Assembly: GCA_937915755.1 (NCBI GenBank)
Contig: CALGGR010000199.1
Coordinates: 1 to 10,258, forward strand
DNA from: an uncultured Fretibacterium sp.
GTDB taxonomy: Bacteria; Synergistota; Synergistia; Synergistales; Aminobacteriaceae
Length of the DNA stretch: 10,258 nt
Direction: 5' to 3'
Shown here one piece after another: positions 1-6,982 of this stretch. The stretch's first letter is position 1. The number at the start of each line of letters is the position of its first letter. The notes beneath the pieces were generated by a model. The model saw only the letters and a program-made list of their open reading frames with translations, made no database searches and was not told the origin of the DNA. The position numbers and the translations under genes are program-made.

Positions 1-1431
1 TCCTCTCCTTCTCGCAAAATCAGGTATCCGTGTAATCAAAATACCCATTATTACCCATGCAAAAAGCAGGATATATGATTTATGACCGAGTGAGACGTTC
101 AAGCCCGGCAACGGAACGAGCATAATCACAGCGATACCCAGCGACAATACGAAGCCAAGAAGCCCGAAGATTATTATGTCCGTCCGGCGTTCACTCCAAG
201 CGTATTTTGCCGCCGACAATGACGTGTACGCAAATCCAATCGCCGCTCCAAGCGATGCCATGTCGAATACCCAGCCCATTACAGGACGGCCAAGAAGACA
301 TATAAGGCCCGCGACAATCCCGCAGAACAATCCAGCGTGTGAAGGTACTCCGTTCTTGTTGATGTAGCTGAACCACTTGGGGATCATTCCATCCCGGGAC
401 ATCGAGAAGAGAAGTCGGCTAGTCGCTGTGTAGAAGCCTATGATCCCCGTGAGCATGGCCGCTACTACTGATGCTGTTATCACCCATAGTCCTGCTTGCC
501 CCATTACGATTTTCGCGGCGTTGAGGGTCGGGATTGCTGACGTTCCGTGCTGATTCGAGAGGTCGGCAATGTAGGCCGGCCATGAGTGATGATAGACGTA
601 AGGAATCACCGAGCAGGCTATCAGTGTCAGTACGAGGTAAACGAACGCTCCGCACACTATGCTCGTGTCCATTACGACTTTAACTCTGTCGGACGAGAAA
701 TTAGACTCCTCCATTAGCTGTGGTACTGTGTCGAAACCTACGAACGATTGAGGGCCTGTAACGAATACTGCAATTATCTGCGCGATTATTCCCTTCGTGA
801 AATTCCGTGTTACAGGGTGGAACATTGGGTGAATGTTTGACGACGATGCGTCCGGGCTGAAGAAGGCCACGCCAGCAATCACTATAACCCCGCCTATCAG
901 CACCATCACGAGGAACGTTTGGAGTTTCCCGGTGAAAATAACTCCCCTGTTGCTGACAAACATGAATAATGCAAGCATTCCTACAGCGAGGAGCATTTCA
1001 CCGAACCATACATCATAGCCGGATACAGTGTAGTGAAATCCAAAATGGAAAGCATTTCCGAAGACTGCCCGCATAATCAGGTTCAAGGCTGTAGCGTTCA
1101 GTGGGATTACGGCAAGATATGAGAGGCTCAAGAACCACGCGCAAAGGAAGCCATGAACTTCTCCGAATGCCATCTTAGCGTATATGAACTCGCCGCCGGT
1201 CAATGGGAATTTCTTTATCATGTAGCTGTAATTGTACGCGATTATCAGCATCACAACAGTCGCAAGTTCCATCGCTATCAACGTTCCAAGCGGGCCTGCA
1301 TTTGGAAGGAATACTGTTCCGGGCATTACATACGCGCTCCAGCCTATTACGCAGCCAAAAGCTAATGACCATACGTTCAAGGGGGTAAGTTCTCGTTTCA
1401 GTTGTCTTTCTGTGTCTATTGTGAATAGCAT
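1..1431 (-). CDS. APC-family amino acid permease, C-terminus cut off by the window edge
   Basis: The minus strand is open without a stop for 477 codons, from an ATG at 1431 to base 1, so the gene continues beyond the window. The product is an integral inner-membrane protein. It starts with a short charged tail (MLFTIDTERQLKREL), followed by about twelve hydrophobic segments. TM1 carries GCVIGWSAYVMPG, which matches the broken-helix substrate-binding segment of the amino acid-polyamine-organocation superfamily (usually GxxIGxGIF). The loop KFPLTGGEFIYAKMAFGE is the typical APC loop after TM2. A later FVGFDTVPQLMEE is the APC 'GFD...EE' helix-loop motif, and the segment TATSRLLFSMSRDGMIPKWF is also family-typical. 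Known for the family: proton- or sodium-coupled uptake, or exchange, of amino acids or amines. The substrate cannot be told from sequence. The start is supported by AAAGGAAAG (complement of 1440-1448) eight bases upstream. It is divergent from the hybrid kinase. Confidence 0.9.
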   Translation of the reverse strand, partial: MLFTIDTERQLKRELTPLNVWSLAFGCVIGWSAYVMPGTVFLPNAGPLGTLIAMELATVVMLIIAYNYSYMIKKFPLTGGEFIYAKMAFGEVHGFLCAWFLSLSYLAVIPLNATALNLIMRAVFGNAFHFGFHYTVSGYDVWFGEMLLAVGMLALFMFVSNRGVIFTGKLQTFLVMVLIGGVIVIAGVAFFSPDASSSNIHPMFHPVTRNFTKGIIAQIIAVFVTGPQSFVGFDTVPQLMEESNFSSDRVKVVMDTSIVCGAFVYLVLTLIACSVIPYVYHHSWPAYIADLSNQHGTSAIPTLNAAKIVMGQAGLWVITASVVAAMLTGIIGFYTATSRLLFSMSRDGMIPKWFSYINKNGVPSHAGLFCGIVAGLICLLGRPVMGWVFDMASLGAAIGFAYTSLSAAKYAWSERRTDIIIFGLLGFVLSLGIAVIMLVPLPGLNVSLGHKSYILLFAWVIMGILITRIPDFARRRG

Positions 1432-1470
1432 TTACTTGTCTTTCCTTTAACTGATATGTATGACTTTGGG

Positions 1471-1479
1471 ATTATATCA
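1471..1479 (-). promoter_or_regulatory. Extended -10 promoter for the APC permease
   Basis: Read on the minus strand this is TGATATAAT: a perfect TATAAT preceded by the extended -10 TGn. No convincing -35 hexamer is seen 16-18 bases further upstream. The predicted transcript would start near 1464 and give a leader of about 33 bases carrying the AAAGGAAAG ribosome binding site before the ATG at 1431. Only 26 bases separate this -10 hexamer from the plus-strand -10 at 1503-1508. Confidence 0.6.
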
Positions 1480-1499
1480 CGGGCGAAAATTGTTCTAGG

Positions 1500-1508
1500 T
1501 GCTATACT
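1500..1508 (+). promoter_or_regulatory. Extended -10 promoter for the hybrid kinase
   Basis: TGCTATACT is an extended -10 (TGn plus a 5/6 match to TATAAT). The hexamer occupies 1503-1508 and there is no recognisable -35. A transcript would begin near 1515, which is downstream of the GTG at 1499. That GTG therefore could not be the translation start of this transcript. The prediction rests on sequence match and geometry only. Confidence 0.45.
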
Positions 1509-1525
1509 TCAATCATCATTATCAC

Positions 1526-1532
1526 AAAGGGG
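1526..1532 (+). promoter_or_regulatory. Ribosome binding site that decides the kinase start
   Basis: AAAGGGG is the only Shine-Dalgarno-like run near the 5' end of the kinase frame. It lies 14 bases before the ATG at 1547 and 2 bases before an in-frame TTG at 1535. The far-upstream GTG at 1499 has no such run before it. Spacing is somewhat long for the ATG and far too short for the TTG, so the ATG is preferred. Confidence 0.5.
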
Positions 1533-1546
1533 CATTGCTTTTCGTC

Positions 1547-3382
1547 ATGTTCAATAATATTAGTGAGGCGTTTCTTGAGATCACAACGATACCGTTCCTC
1601 TTCGTACTGTCAGTCTTCTTGGGCGGAAGAATGGCCACGAAGTCCGAGATTAACAGACGCTTCGTCCTGCTCGTAACTTCAACGCTCACTGCCGCGTTCT
1701 ATGAGGTCGTTCTTGAGCTTTTCACTGACATGGAGGCCGTTACATTGTGGCGGAAGGTATTTTATGCTGTCATCAACGTGAACGCTTACTGCCTTATGTC
1801 CTATGTCGCGGCTTACACCAACGCGATCAGCCGGAGGTTCACAGATATTCATTTCTTTGTTCTCACTGTGAGCGTCATTCTCGTATTCATGTTCAAGGAT
1901 ATTTACATGGTATTCGCGCCGGGACTTGGGGTCGTATTCGTACTTGAGGGCTTCGTGTTACAGCTCATATATCAGGAATACTACGGCAACGGCCAGTTCA
2001 TCGTCATGAATATACTTTTCATACTCTTGATTGACTCGTTCGTGATGCAATACTTGTTCCGTCAAAATCTTCCGCTGGTTTACACGATTGCTACGATGAT
2101 GCTGGTGTTCACGTTCTTCTACCTTGAGGCTCCGACTTACAGGCGTTTAATATCGGCACAGCGTGAGATTGAGGACGAGAGAAAGAGGGCTGAGGCTTCA
2201 ATGTTACGCGCTGACTCGGCGAACAAGGCAAAGAGCAATTTCCTCGCAAGCACCTCCCATGAAATCCGCACGCCCATGAACGCTATACTCGGCATCAATG
2301 AGATGATTCTCAGTGAGGCAAAGGACGCTGAGACACGCAAGGCATCATCGGACATCAAGAATGCCGGCGAGCATCTCTTAAACATCGTCAACAATATCCT
2401 CGACATCTCGAAGATTGAGGCGGGGAAAATGGAGCTTTACGAGTCGGATTACCATCTCTGGGAAGTTCTCAAGGACTGCGAGGGTTATATCAGCCCAATC
2501 ATTGAGAAGAATACGCGCGTCAAGTTCGTTCTCAATGCTGACAAGGATATGCCGGAGCATCTTCACGGTGATTCACTGAGACTGAAGCAGGTTCTCACGA
2601 ATCTTCTCAGCAATGCAGCGAAGTACACCCAGAATGGGAGCATAACACTCAGCGTTACGGGGAACATGGTGAAGGACTCGAAGTCGGGGATAATCCTGAA
2701 GTTCACGGTTGAGGATACTGGAATGGGAATGCGTGAGGGTGAGAGCGCGAAGATCTTTGAACCATTCGAGAGGGCGAATATCGTCGAGACACGGCACATT
2801 CCGGGCGCAGGACTTGGGCTTGCGCTGGTCAAGAATATCATCGACATAATGAGCGGTAGAATCAGCCTTGAGAGCGAATACGGGAAGGGCACACGTGTAA
2901 CGTTCGAGATTTCTCAGAGGATAGCGCGAGGGGACAACATGACGATAAGCGAGTACGAGGAGTTCATGAAGAACACTGCACCTTCAGCGGCGGAAGATGA
3001 AGGGCCTTCCGTGTGGCCGGACGCTAAGATCCTCATCGTTGACGACACTCCTGTGAACCTCGTCGTAGCTAAAGGAATGCTGAAGGACTCAATGGCAGCT
3101 ATCGAGACAGCTGAATCCGGCGAGGAAGCACTGGAGAAGATCAAGGCGGGGCATTACGATATAGTGTTCCTCGACCACAAGATGCCGGGAATGGACGGTC
3201 CTGCTACGCTCGGCCATGCCAAGAAGTACGCTGAAGGTACTGCATTTATTGCGCTTACTGCGAATGCCGGAGGGAATGCCAGAGCTGAATACATGGCGAT
3301 GGGGTTCGACGACTATCTTCCCAAACCTTTCAAGAGCATGGAAATGATGAAGGTACTGAAAGAGTGCCTGAACAGAAAGTGA
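1547..3382 (+). CDS. Membrane-bound hybrid sensor histidine kinase with C-terminal receiver
   Basis: Numbered from the ATG at 1547 (611 residues). Residues 1 to about 200 hold six or seven hydrophobic segments forming an unrecognised integral-membrane sensor. A short charged coiled linker follows (AQREIEDERKRAEASM). The HisKA domain carries the H-box SHEIRTPMNAILG with phospho-accepting His238. The HATPase has an N-box NLLSNAAKYT (N352, N356), G1 DTGMGM (D390) and G2 GAGLGLAL (G420-x-G422-x-G424). The receiver has the acidic pair D499-D500, phospho-acceptor D543 in FLDHKMPGMDG, T571 and K593 in LPKPF. All catalytic residues are present. Known for the family: ATP-dependent His-to-Asp phosphotransfer at the inner membrane. 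There is no output domain, and no separate regulator or Hpt protein in the window, so its target is unknown. An in-frame GTG at 1499 would add 16 residues but has no ribosome binding site and overlaps a likely promoter. It is divergent from the APC permease, so a link to that transport is possible but unproven. Confidence 0.92.
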   Translation: MFNNISEAFLEITTIPFLFVLSVFLGGRMATKSEINRRFVLLVTSTLTAAFYEVVLELFTDMEAVTLWRKVFYAVINVNAYCLMSYVAAYTNAISRRFTDIHFFVLTVSVILVFMFKDIYMVFAPGLGVVFVLEGFVLQLIYQEYYGNGQFIVMNILFILLIDSFVMQYLFRQNLPLVYTIATMMLVFTFFYLEAPTYRRLISAQREIEDERKRAEASMLRADSANKAKSNFLASTSHEIRTPMNAILGINEMILSEAKDAETRKASSDIKNAGEHLLNIVNNILDISKIEAGKMELYESDYHLWEVLKDCEGYISPIIEKNTRVKFVLNADKDMPEHLHGDSLRLKQVLTNLLSNAAKYTQNGSITLSVTGNMVKDSKSGIILKFTVEDTGMGMREGESAKIFEPFERANIVETRHIPGAGLGLALVKNIIDIMSGRISLESEYGKGTRVTFEISQRIARGDNMTISEYEEFMKNTAPSAAEDEGPSVWPDAKILIVDDTPVNLVVAKGMLKDSMAAIETAESGEEALEKIKAGHYDIVFLDHKMPGMDGPATLGHAKKYAEGTAFIALTANAGGNARAEYMAMGFDDYLPKPFKSMEMMKVLKECLNRK

Positions 3383-3389
3383 ATATAAA

Positions 3390-3424
3390 AACGGGGGCAA
3401 TGTCATTTCGGCAAAGTCCCCGTT
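3390..3424. terminator. Hairpin terminator between convergent kinase and PH-domain genes
   Basis: AACGGGG (3390-3396) pairs perfectly with CCCCGTT (3418-3424) across a 21-base loop. Read on the minus strand the right arm is followed by a run of five T, as expected for an intrinsic terminator of the leftward PH-domain gene. On the plus strand the arm is followed by AATATTCT, so termination of the kinase transcript would be weaker. The long loop lowers confidence. Confidence 0.55.
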
Positions 3425-3458
3425 AATATTCTGCGTGTAATGCGTGCTGAGTTTGAGG

Positions 3459-3965
3459 TTATTCTTCCGATGGATTTTTGTACTTCTTGGCGTGAAGCTG
3501 AATCTCATCGCGCACCGACTGAGGGTCAGGGATATTTGGCGCGTAAATCTCTTCTTTCCCTGTTCCTGACGAAGCAATTACGACATCGCCGACGTGAAGT
3601 ATCGTCTGCATCAAAGTCTGCTTAACCTCGATGTGAACGATGCTTGAAAGCCCGATCTCGATTGACTTCCTGAAGTCCGAGCTGAATGGCTTCAACGGGT
3701 TGCATTCGATGAACGCGATTTCCTGGTCTTCGGCTTTGGCGGGGTCATCTTTGAGGACGAGCGACATTGTCCATCTTTTCGCACAGATGTAGAGGAGAAT
3801 GAGCGCATCAACAATGACGACTGCAATCCATAACCATTTGAGCCAAGCTTCGCCGGACTTGAAGTAATTTGCGACACCCGCAAGGACGATGAAGAGAATT
3901 GCGAGGAAAAGTAGTTTGTAAAAACTCTTCCAAGCGGGCTTATAGGTTTTGTAGAACGGTTCCAT
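3459..3965 (-). CDS. Two-TM bacterial PH-domain membrane protein (DUF304/YdbS-like)
   Basis: The protein has 168 residues. Two hydrophobic helices lie near residues 17-35 and 44-62, separated by a short loop, so both termini are probably cytoplasmic. The remainder (about 65-158) matches the bacterial PH fold of the DUF304/bPH_2 family. It has the typical central stretch ending in VEVKQ-like sequence (here SIVHIEVKQTLMQTILHVGD), then VVIASSGTG and the closing NIPDPQSVRDEI helix. Known of the family: small membrane-tethered PH-like proteins of mostly unknown function, sometimes linked to envelope homeostasis. The start is supported by GGGAGG (complement of 3979-3984) 13 bases upstream of the ATG, slightly long. 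It is a single-gene unit, convergent with the kinase and divergent from the Fe-S oxidoreductase. No catalytic residues are recognisable, so only the fold is assigned. Confidence 0.8.
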   Translation of the reverse strand: MEPFYKTYKPAWKSFYKLLFLAILFIVLAGVANYFKSGEAWLKWLWIAVVIVDALILLYICAKRWTMSLVLKDDPAKAEDQEIAFIECNPLKPFSSDFRKSIEIGLSSIVHIEVKQTLMQTILHVGDVVIASSGTGKEEIYAPNIPDPQSVRDEIQLHAKKYKNPSEE

Positions 3966-4015
3966 GACGATAATGTTTCCTCCCTTGTTTCGTAAAATTC
4001 CTGTGAGTTTTTCAC

Positions 4016-4024
4016 ATTATAGCA
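4016..4024 (-). promoter_or_regulatory. Extended -10 promoter for the PH-domain gene
   Basis: On the minus strand this reads TGCTATAAT: a perfect -10 with the TGn extension and only a weak -35 (GCTGCA at 17-base spacing). The predicted start near 4009 gives a leader of about 44 bases before the ATG at 3965. It is back to back with the plus-strand promoter at 4053-4061. Confidence 0.6.
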
Positions 4025-4052
4025 TCATTTTTCTCCTATGCAGCTATTACAA

Positions 4053-4061
4053 TGATATAAT
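4053..4061 (+). promoter_or_regulatory. Extended -10 promoter for the Fe-S oxidoreductase
   Basis: TGATATAAT is a perfect -10 with the TGn extension. The -35 position (about 4033-4038) reads CTCCTA, which is not a match. Transcription would begin near 4068, about 37 bases before the ATG at 4105. That start has a strong GAGGGGG ribosome binding site at 4088-4094. Confidence 0.6.
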
Positions 4062-4104
4062 CTAGCTATATTCCGCGAAATTTTAATGAGGGGGAAAATA
4101 AATT

Positions 4105-5361
4105 ATGCCTCTGCACATAGTAACCGAAGCCGAACGCTGCTTACAGTGCAAGAATCCAATGTGCCAGAAAGGTTGCCCGGTTCACACGCCAATTCCGCAG
4201 GTTATACAGCTTTTCAAGGAACACAAGCTCATGGAAGCCGGAGAGATGTTGTTCCGGAACAATCCGCTTTCACTCGTATGCTCAATGGTCTGCAACCACG
4301 CAAAACAATGCGCCGGAAACTGCATACGCGGGCGAAAGGACAGTCCCGTTCACTTCTCAAGCATCGAGACTTATATCTCAGACATGTACCTTGACCGAAT
4401 GCACGCCTCAGTCCCATTGAAGCGCGTTGACAAGAAGGTTGCCGTTATTGGCGCAGGTCCAGCCGGAATAACTGTTGCCGTAATAATGGCGAGTGAGGGC
4501 TATCACGTAACGATATTCGAGTGGAAGAGCAAAATCGGCGGTGTAATGCAGTACGGAATCCCGGAGTTCAGGCTCCAGAAATCCATTCTTGACCGCTACG
4601 AGGCTCGTCTTGAGGAGATGGGGATTCAGATTCGTCTCAACGCAACAATCGGGAGCATTCTCATGATTGATGATCTTTTCCGCGACGGGTACGATTCGAT
4701 TTTTGTCGGAACAGGCGCAGAGAGACCGCGAACTCTTGGCATTAAGGGAGAGAGTCTTGGGAACGTTCATTTTGCGATGAACTACCTCGCTAACCCTAAG
4801 GCTCATCACTTGGGGAACAGAGTCGCAGTTATCGGTGTCGGAAACGCGGCAATGGATGTAGCACGCACAGCCCTGCGAAACGGGACGCACTCAGTTACGC
4901 TCTACGCAATGGGCAAAGAGATCGCAGCGAGTTCGAGCGAGGTTGCATATGCTGAACTTGACGGCGCGGAAATTGAGACGGGAATGCAGGTTCAGGAGAT
5001 CACGGAGGACGGGCCAGTTTTCTGCCGGACGATTTACGGTGAGAATGATGAGATAATCGGTCATGAGGACGAGCGCATCCAGGTTCACGCCGACTCAACG
5101 ATAATCTCAATCAGCCAGATACCTCGCGGGAAACTCGTGAGAACTACAAGCGGGCTTACTGCTGCGGAAAGCGGGCTGCTTATTGTCGACGAGAACTACA
5201 TGACGACACGCGCGGGAGTGTTTGCTGCGGGCGATGTTGTTACGGGAGCAAAGACTGTAGTTCATGCTGTCGATGGCGCAAAGAAAGCTGCCGAAGCCAT
5301 GATGAAGTACATGAACGGTGAGCTTGAGGCCAAGCCTGAGAATGATAAACCGTCGGAATAA
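4105..5361 (+). CDS. Stand-alone GltD/NfnB-like Fe-S flavoprotein NAD(P) oxidoreductase
   Basis: The protein has 418 residues and belongs to the glutamate synthase small-subunit family (GltD, NfnB, PreT relatives). The N-terminus carries two four-cysteine sets: C12, C15, C20, C24 and C59, C63, C69, C73. These match the family's ligands for two [4Fe-4S] clusters. An FAD Rossmann motif follows (VIGAGPAG, G116-G121). Further on come a second dinucleotide motif (GVGNAAMD, G244-A249) and a C-terminal FAD motif with GVFAAGDV. Family role: moving electrons between a pyridine nucleotide, FAD and iron-sulfur partners in the cytoplasm. After the second Rossmann motif, NADPH-specific members usually have YRR. 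Here positions 267-269 read YAM, so NADH use is possible. No gltB, nfnA or preA partner is in the window, so substrate and partner are unknown. The start has a good GAGGGGG site ten bases upstream. Confidence 0.88.
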   Translation: MPLHIVTEAERCLQCKNPMCQKGCPVHTPIPQVIQLFKEHKLMEAGEMLFRNNPLSLVCSMVCNHAKQCAGNCIRGRKDSPVHFSSIETYISDMYLDRMHASVPLKRVDKKVAVIGAGPAGITVAVIMASEGYHVTIFEWKSKIGGVMQYGIPEFRLQKSILDRYEARLEEMGIQIRLNATIGSILMIDDLFRDGYDSIFVGTGAERPRTLGIKGESLGNVHFAMNYLANPKAHHLGNRVAVIGVGNAAMDVARTALRNGTHSVTLYAMGKEIAASSSEVAYAELDGAEIETGMQVQEITEDGPVFCRTIYGENDEIIGHEDERIQVHADSTIISISQIPRGKLVRTTSGLTAAESGLLIVDENYMTTRAGVFAAGDVVTGAKTVVHAVDGAKKAAEAMMKYMNGELEAKPENDKPSE

Positions 5362-5381
5362 TATTACCAGTCATAACAAAA

Positions 5382-5407
5382 CCGGGACTCTCTTCAAGGA
5401 ATCCCGG
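5382..5407. terminator. Bidirectional intrinsic terminator
   Basis: CCGGGA (5382-5387) pairs with TCCCGG (5402-5407) across a 14-base loop. On the plus strand the arm is followed by CTTTCATTCTTCGCTTTT. On the minus strand it is followed by TTTTG. It sits between the convergent oxidoreductase gene and the dehydratase operon, 20 bases from each gene end, and plausibly serves both. Confidence 0.75.
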
Positions 5408-5426
5408 CTTTCATTCTTCGCTTTTC

Positions 5427-6062
5427 CTACTTTATGAATCCTACCTGCTTGCAGATTTCCTCCGCAATCTTTTCCTTCTTCGCGTTGTACTCGACTTTCT
5501 TCTCCTCGAAGTAGTTTCTTCCCTGAGCGTCAATCGACACAATGAGAGGTCCGAACTCTTTCACACGGCAGTTCCAGAGCGTCTCAGGCATTCCCAGATC
5601 TCTCCATTCAGCCTTGACGATCTCCTCAACGCATACCGCAGCGACTACAGCATTGCCCGCCGGAATTACACAGTGTATGCAGCCAAAGTCCTTGCAGGCG
5701 TTGGACGTGTTCTCCTTCATTCCGCCCTTTCCTACGATTACGCGGACTCCCGTTGTCTTCACGAAATCGTACTCGAACTTCTCCATTCTCATCGATGTTG
5801 TAGGCCCTACTGAGACCATCTCGAACTTCCCGTTGTCCGGGTCAATCGGACGGATTATCGGACCCGCGTGAAGTATCGCGTTGTTACGAACGTCAACAGG
5901 AATCTCCCTGCCTTCTTCAACAACTCTCCTGTGTGCTACGTCCCTGCATGTCGTCAGGCTTCCCGAAAGGTATACGATGTCGCCAATCTTGATATCCGCG
6001 AGGTCTTCCGCGCTTATCGGCGTTACGAGAATTTTCTTGCCGTCTCTGATTTCTACTGACAT
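5427..6062 (-). CDS. ttdB: L(+)-tartrate dehydratase-type hydro-lyase, beta subunit
   Basis: The protein has 211 residues, close to the usual 200 or so for TtdB. It is the swivelling-domain partner of the Fe-S alpha subunit, completing the active site for dehydration of a C4 hydroxyacid. Visible motifs are the loop TCRDVAHRR (D41 is the likely catalytic acid by family analogy), HAGP (65-68), VSVGPTTSMRME (83-94), GKGGM (111-115), GMPETLWNCRVKEFGPLIVSID (read as family blocks at 157-178) and a C-terminus ending in GFIK. The pattern GMPE-LW-CRVKEFGPLIVSID closely matches my recollection of E. coli TtdB. The start codon shares one base with the alpha stop (TAATG), so translation is coupled. The site GGGGGT lies about nine bases upstream, within the end of the alpha gene. 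A generic annotation would read 'fumarate hydratase C-terminal domain', and fumarase activity cannot be excluded. Confidence 0.82.
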   Translation of the reverse strand: MSVEIRDGKKILVTPISAEDLADIKIGDIVYLSGSLTTCRDVAHRRVVEEGREIPVDVRNNAILHAGPIIRPIDPDNGKFEMVSVGPTTSMRMEKFEYDFVKTTGVRVIVGKGGMKENTSNACKDFGCIHCVIPAGNAVVAAVCVEEIVKAEWRDLGMPETLWNCRVKEFGPLIVSIDAQGRNYFEEKKVEYNAKKEKIAEEICKQVGFIK

Positions 6063-6952
6063 TATAGCGTCACCCCCGAATGGCTCGTTATCTCATAGTT
6101 GAGATCCTTGTCGAAGATTATATGTCCTCTTCTGTGGCTCCAGCACCCTACGTTCACAGCGACTCCGATTGCTGACGGGTGTCTTGCGGTGTTCTCGATG
6201 TTCACGCCCATAACGGCATAGTTGCCGCCCATTCCCTGAGGCCCGAGACCGATCGCGTTGATTCCGTCCTCAAGGAGCTTCTCCATTTTAGCGGCTCTCT
6301 CGTTGGGGTTGTGTGAACCTATCGGGCGCATGAGAGCTTTCTTTGAGAGGAGGGCTGCTGTTTCTACGGACGTTGCTACACCGACTCCAACAAGAAGCGG
6401 AGGGCAGGCATTGAGTCCGTAAGTCGTCATTCTGTCGAGGACGAATCTCGTTACACCCTCGTAACCTTCGCCGGGCATAAGAACCATCGCATGACCCGGA
6501 AGTGTGCAGCCGCCGCCGGCCATGTACGTGTAAATCTCGCACTTGTCGGAGTGAGGAACGATGTCCCAGAATACTGTGGGAGTTCCTTTGCCGACATTCT
6601 TGCCCGTGTTGTACTCGTCGAAAGTCTCAACTGAGTTGTGTCGCAGCGGTGTCTCGAAAGTTGCTTTGATTACGGCTTCCTTGAGGAGAGCTTCAAGGTC
6701 ATCAATGAGCGGGAATTTTGTTCCGCACTTCACCCAGAACTGAAGGACTCCTGTGTCCTGACACGATGGCCTGTCGAGCTTTACGGCGAGTTCCTGATTC
6801 CTGAACATCGTATCGTAAATTACTTTCGCCATAGGGCTGTCCTCTTTCGCGCGTAGTTCCTGAAGTTTTGCGATAACATCATCAGGAAGTTTCTTCGCGG
6901 TGTGTCCAACGAACTTTGCTATCATGTTCGTCATTTTCTCGACCTGATTCAT
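6062..6952 (-). CDS. ttdA: L(+)-tartrate dehydratase-type hydro-lyase, [4Fe-4S] alpha subunit
   Basis: The protein has 296 residues. It is the catalytic iron-sulfur subunit of a class I-type hydro-lyase in the cytoplasm. Three cluster cysteines are visible: C64 in RPSCQDTG, C183 in LNACPP, and C270 in NVGCW. From memory, the E. coli TtdA ligands are C71, C190 and C277, a constant offset of seven, which implies almost no insertions or deletions. The segment YMAGGGCTLPG (143-153) and HNSVETFDEYNTGKN are TtdA-like. Ordinary two-subunit fumarases have a KGGGSENMS-type sequence at that place. Predicted reaction: L(+)-tartrate to oxaloacetate plus water. Fumarate/malate interconversion remains possible because the families overlap. 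It is the second gene of the operon, 30 bases after the carrier gene and overlapping the beta gene by one base. The start is supported by AAGGGGG about nine bases upstream. Confidence 0.85.
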   Translation of the reverse strand: MNQVEKMTNMIAKFVGHTAKKLPDDVIAKLQELRAKEDSPMAKVIYDTMFRNQELAVKLDRPSCQDTGVLQFWVKCGTKFPLIDDLEALLKEAVIKATFETPLRHNSVETFDEYNTGKNVGKGTPTVFWDIVPHSDKCEIYTYMAGGGCTLPGHAMVLMPGEGYEGVTRFVLDRMTTYGLNACPPLLVGVGVATSVETAALLSKKALMRPIGSHNPNERAAKMEKLLEDGINAIGLGPQGMGGNYAVMGVNIENTARHPSAIGVAVNVGCWSHRRGHIIFDKDLNYEITSHSGVTL

Positions 6953-6982
6953 AAGTGTTTACCCCCTTTTTGAATTTCTATA

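Noticed and set aside
3089..3577. 162-codon minus-strand open frame across the kinase end
   Set aside because: It is antisense to the receiver domain and overlaps the PH-domain gene on the same strand in another frame. It has no family resemblance and crosses the terminator hairpin.
4408..4890. 160-codon minus-strand open frame
   Set aside because: It is a shadow inside the Fe-S oxidoreductase gene, whose frame is supported by all its motifs.
5427..6952. Simple class I fumarase call for the two-subunit enzyme
   Set aside because: Not excluded, but AGGGCTLPG in alpha, the near-colinear cysteine positions with TtdA, the TtdB-like C-terminus of beta and the linked SLC13 carrier make the tartrate dehydratase type the better reading.
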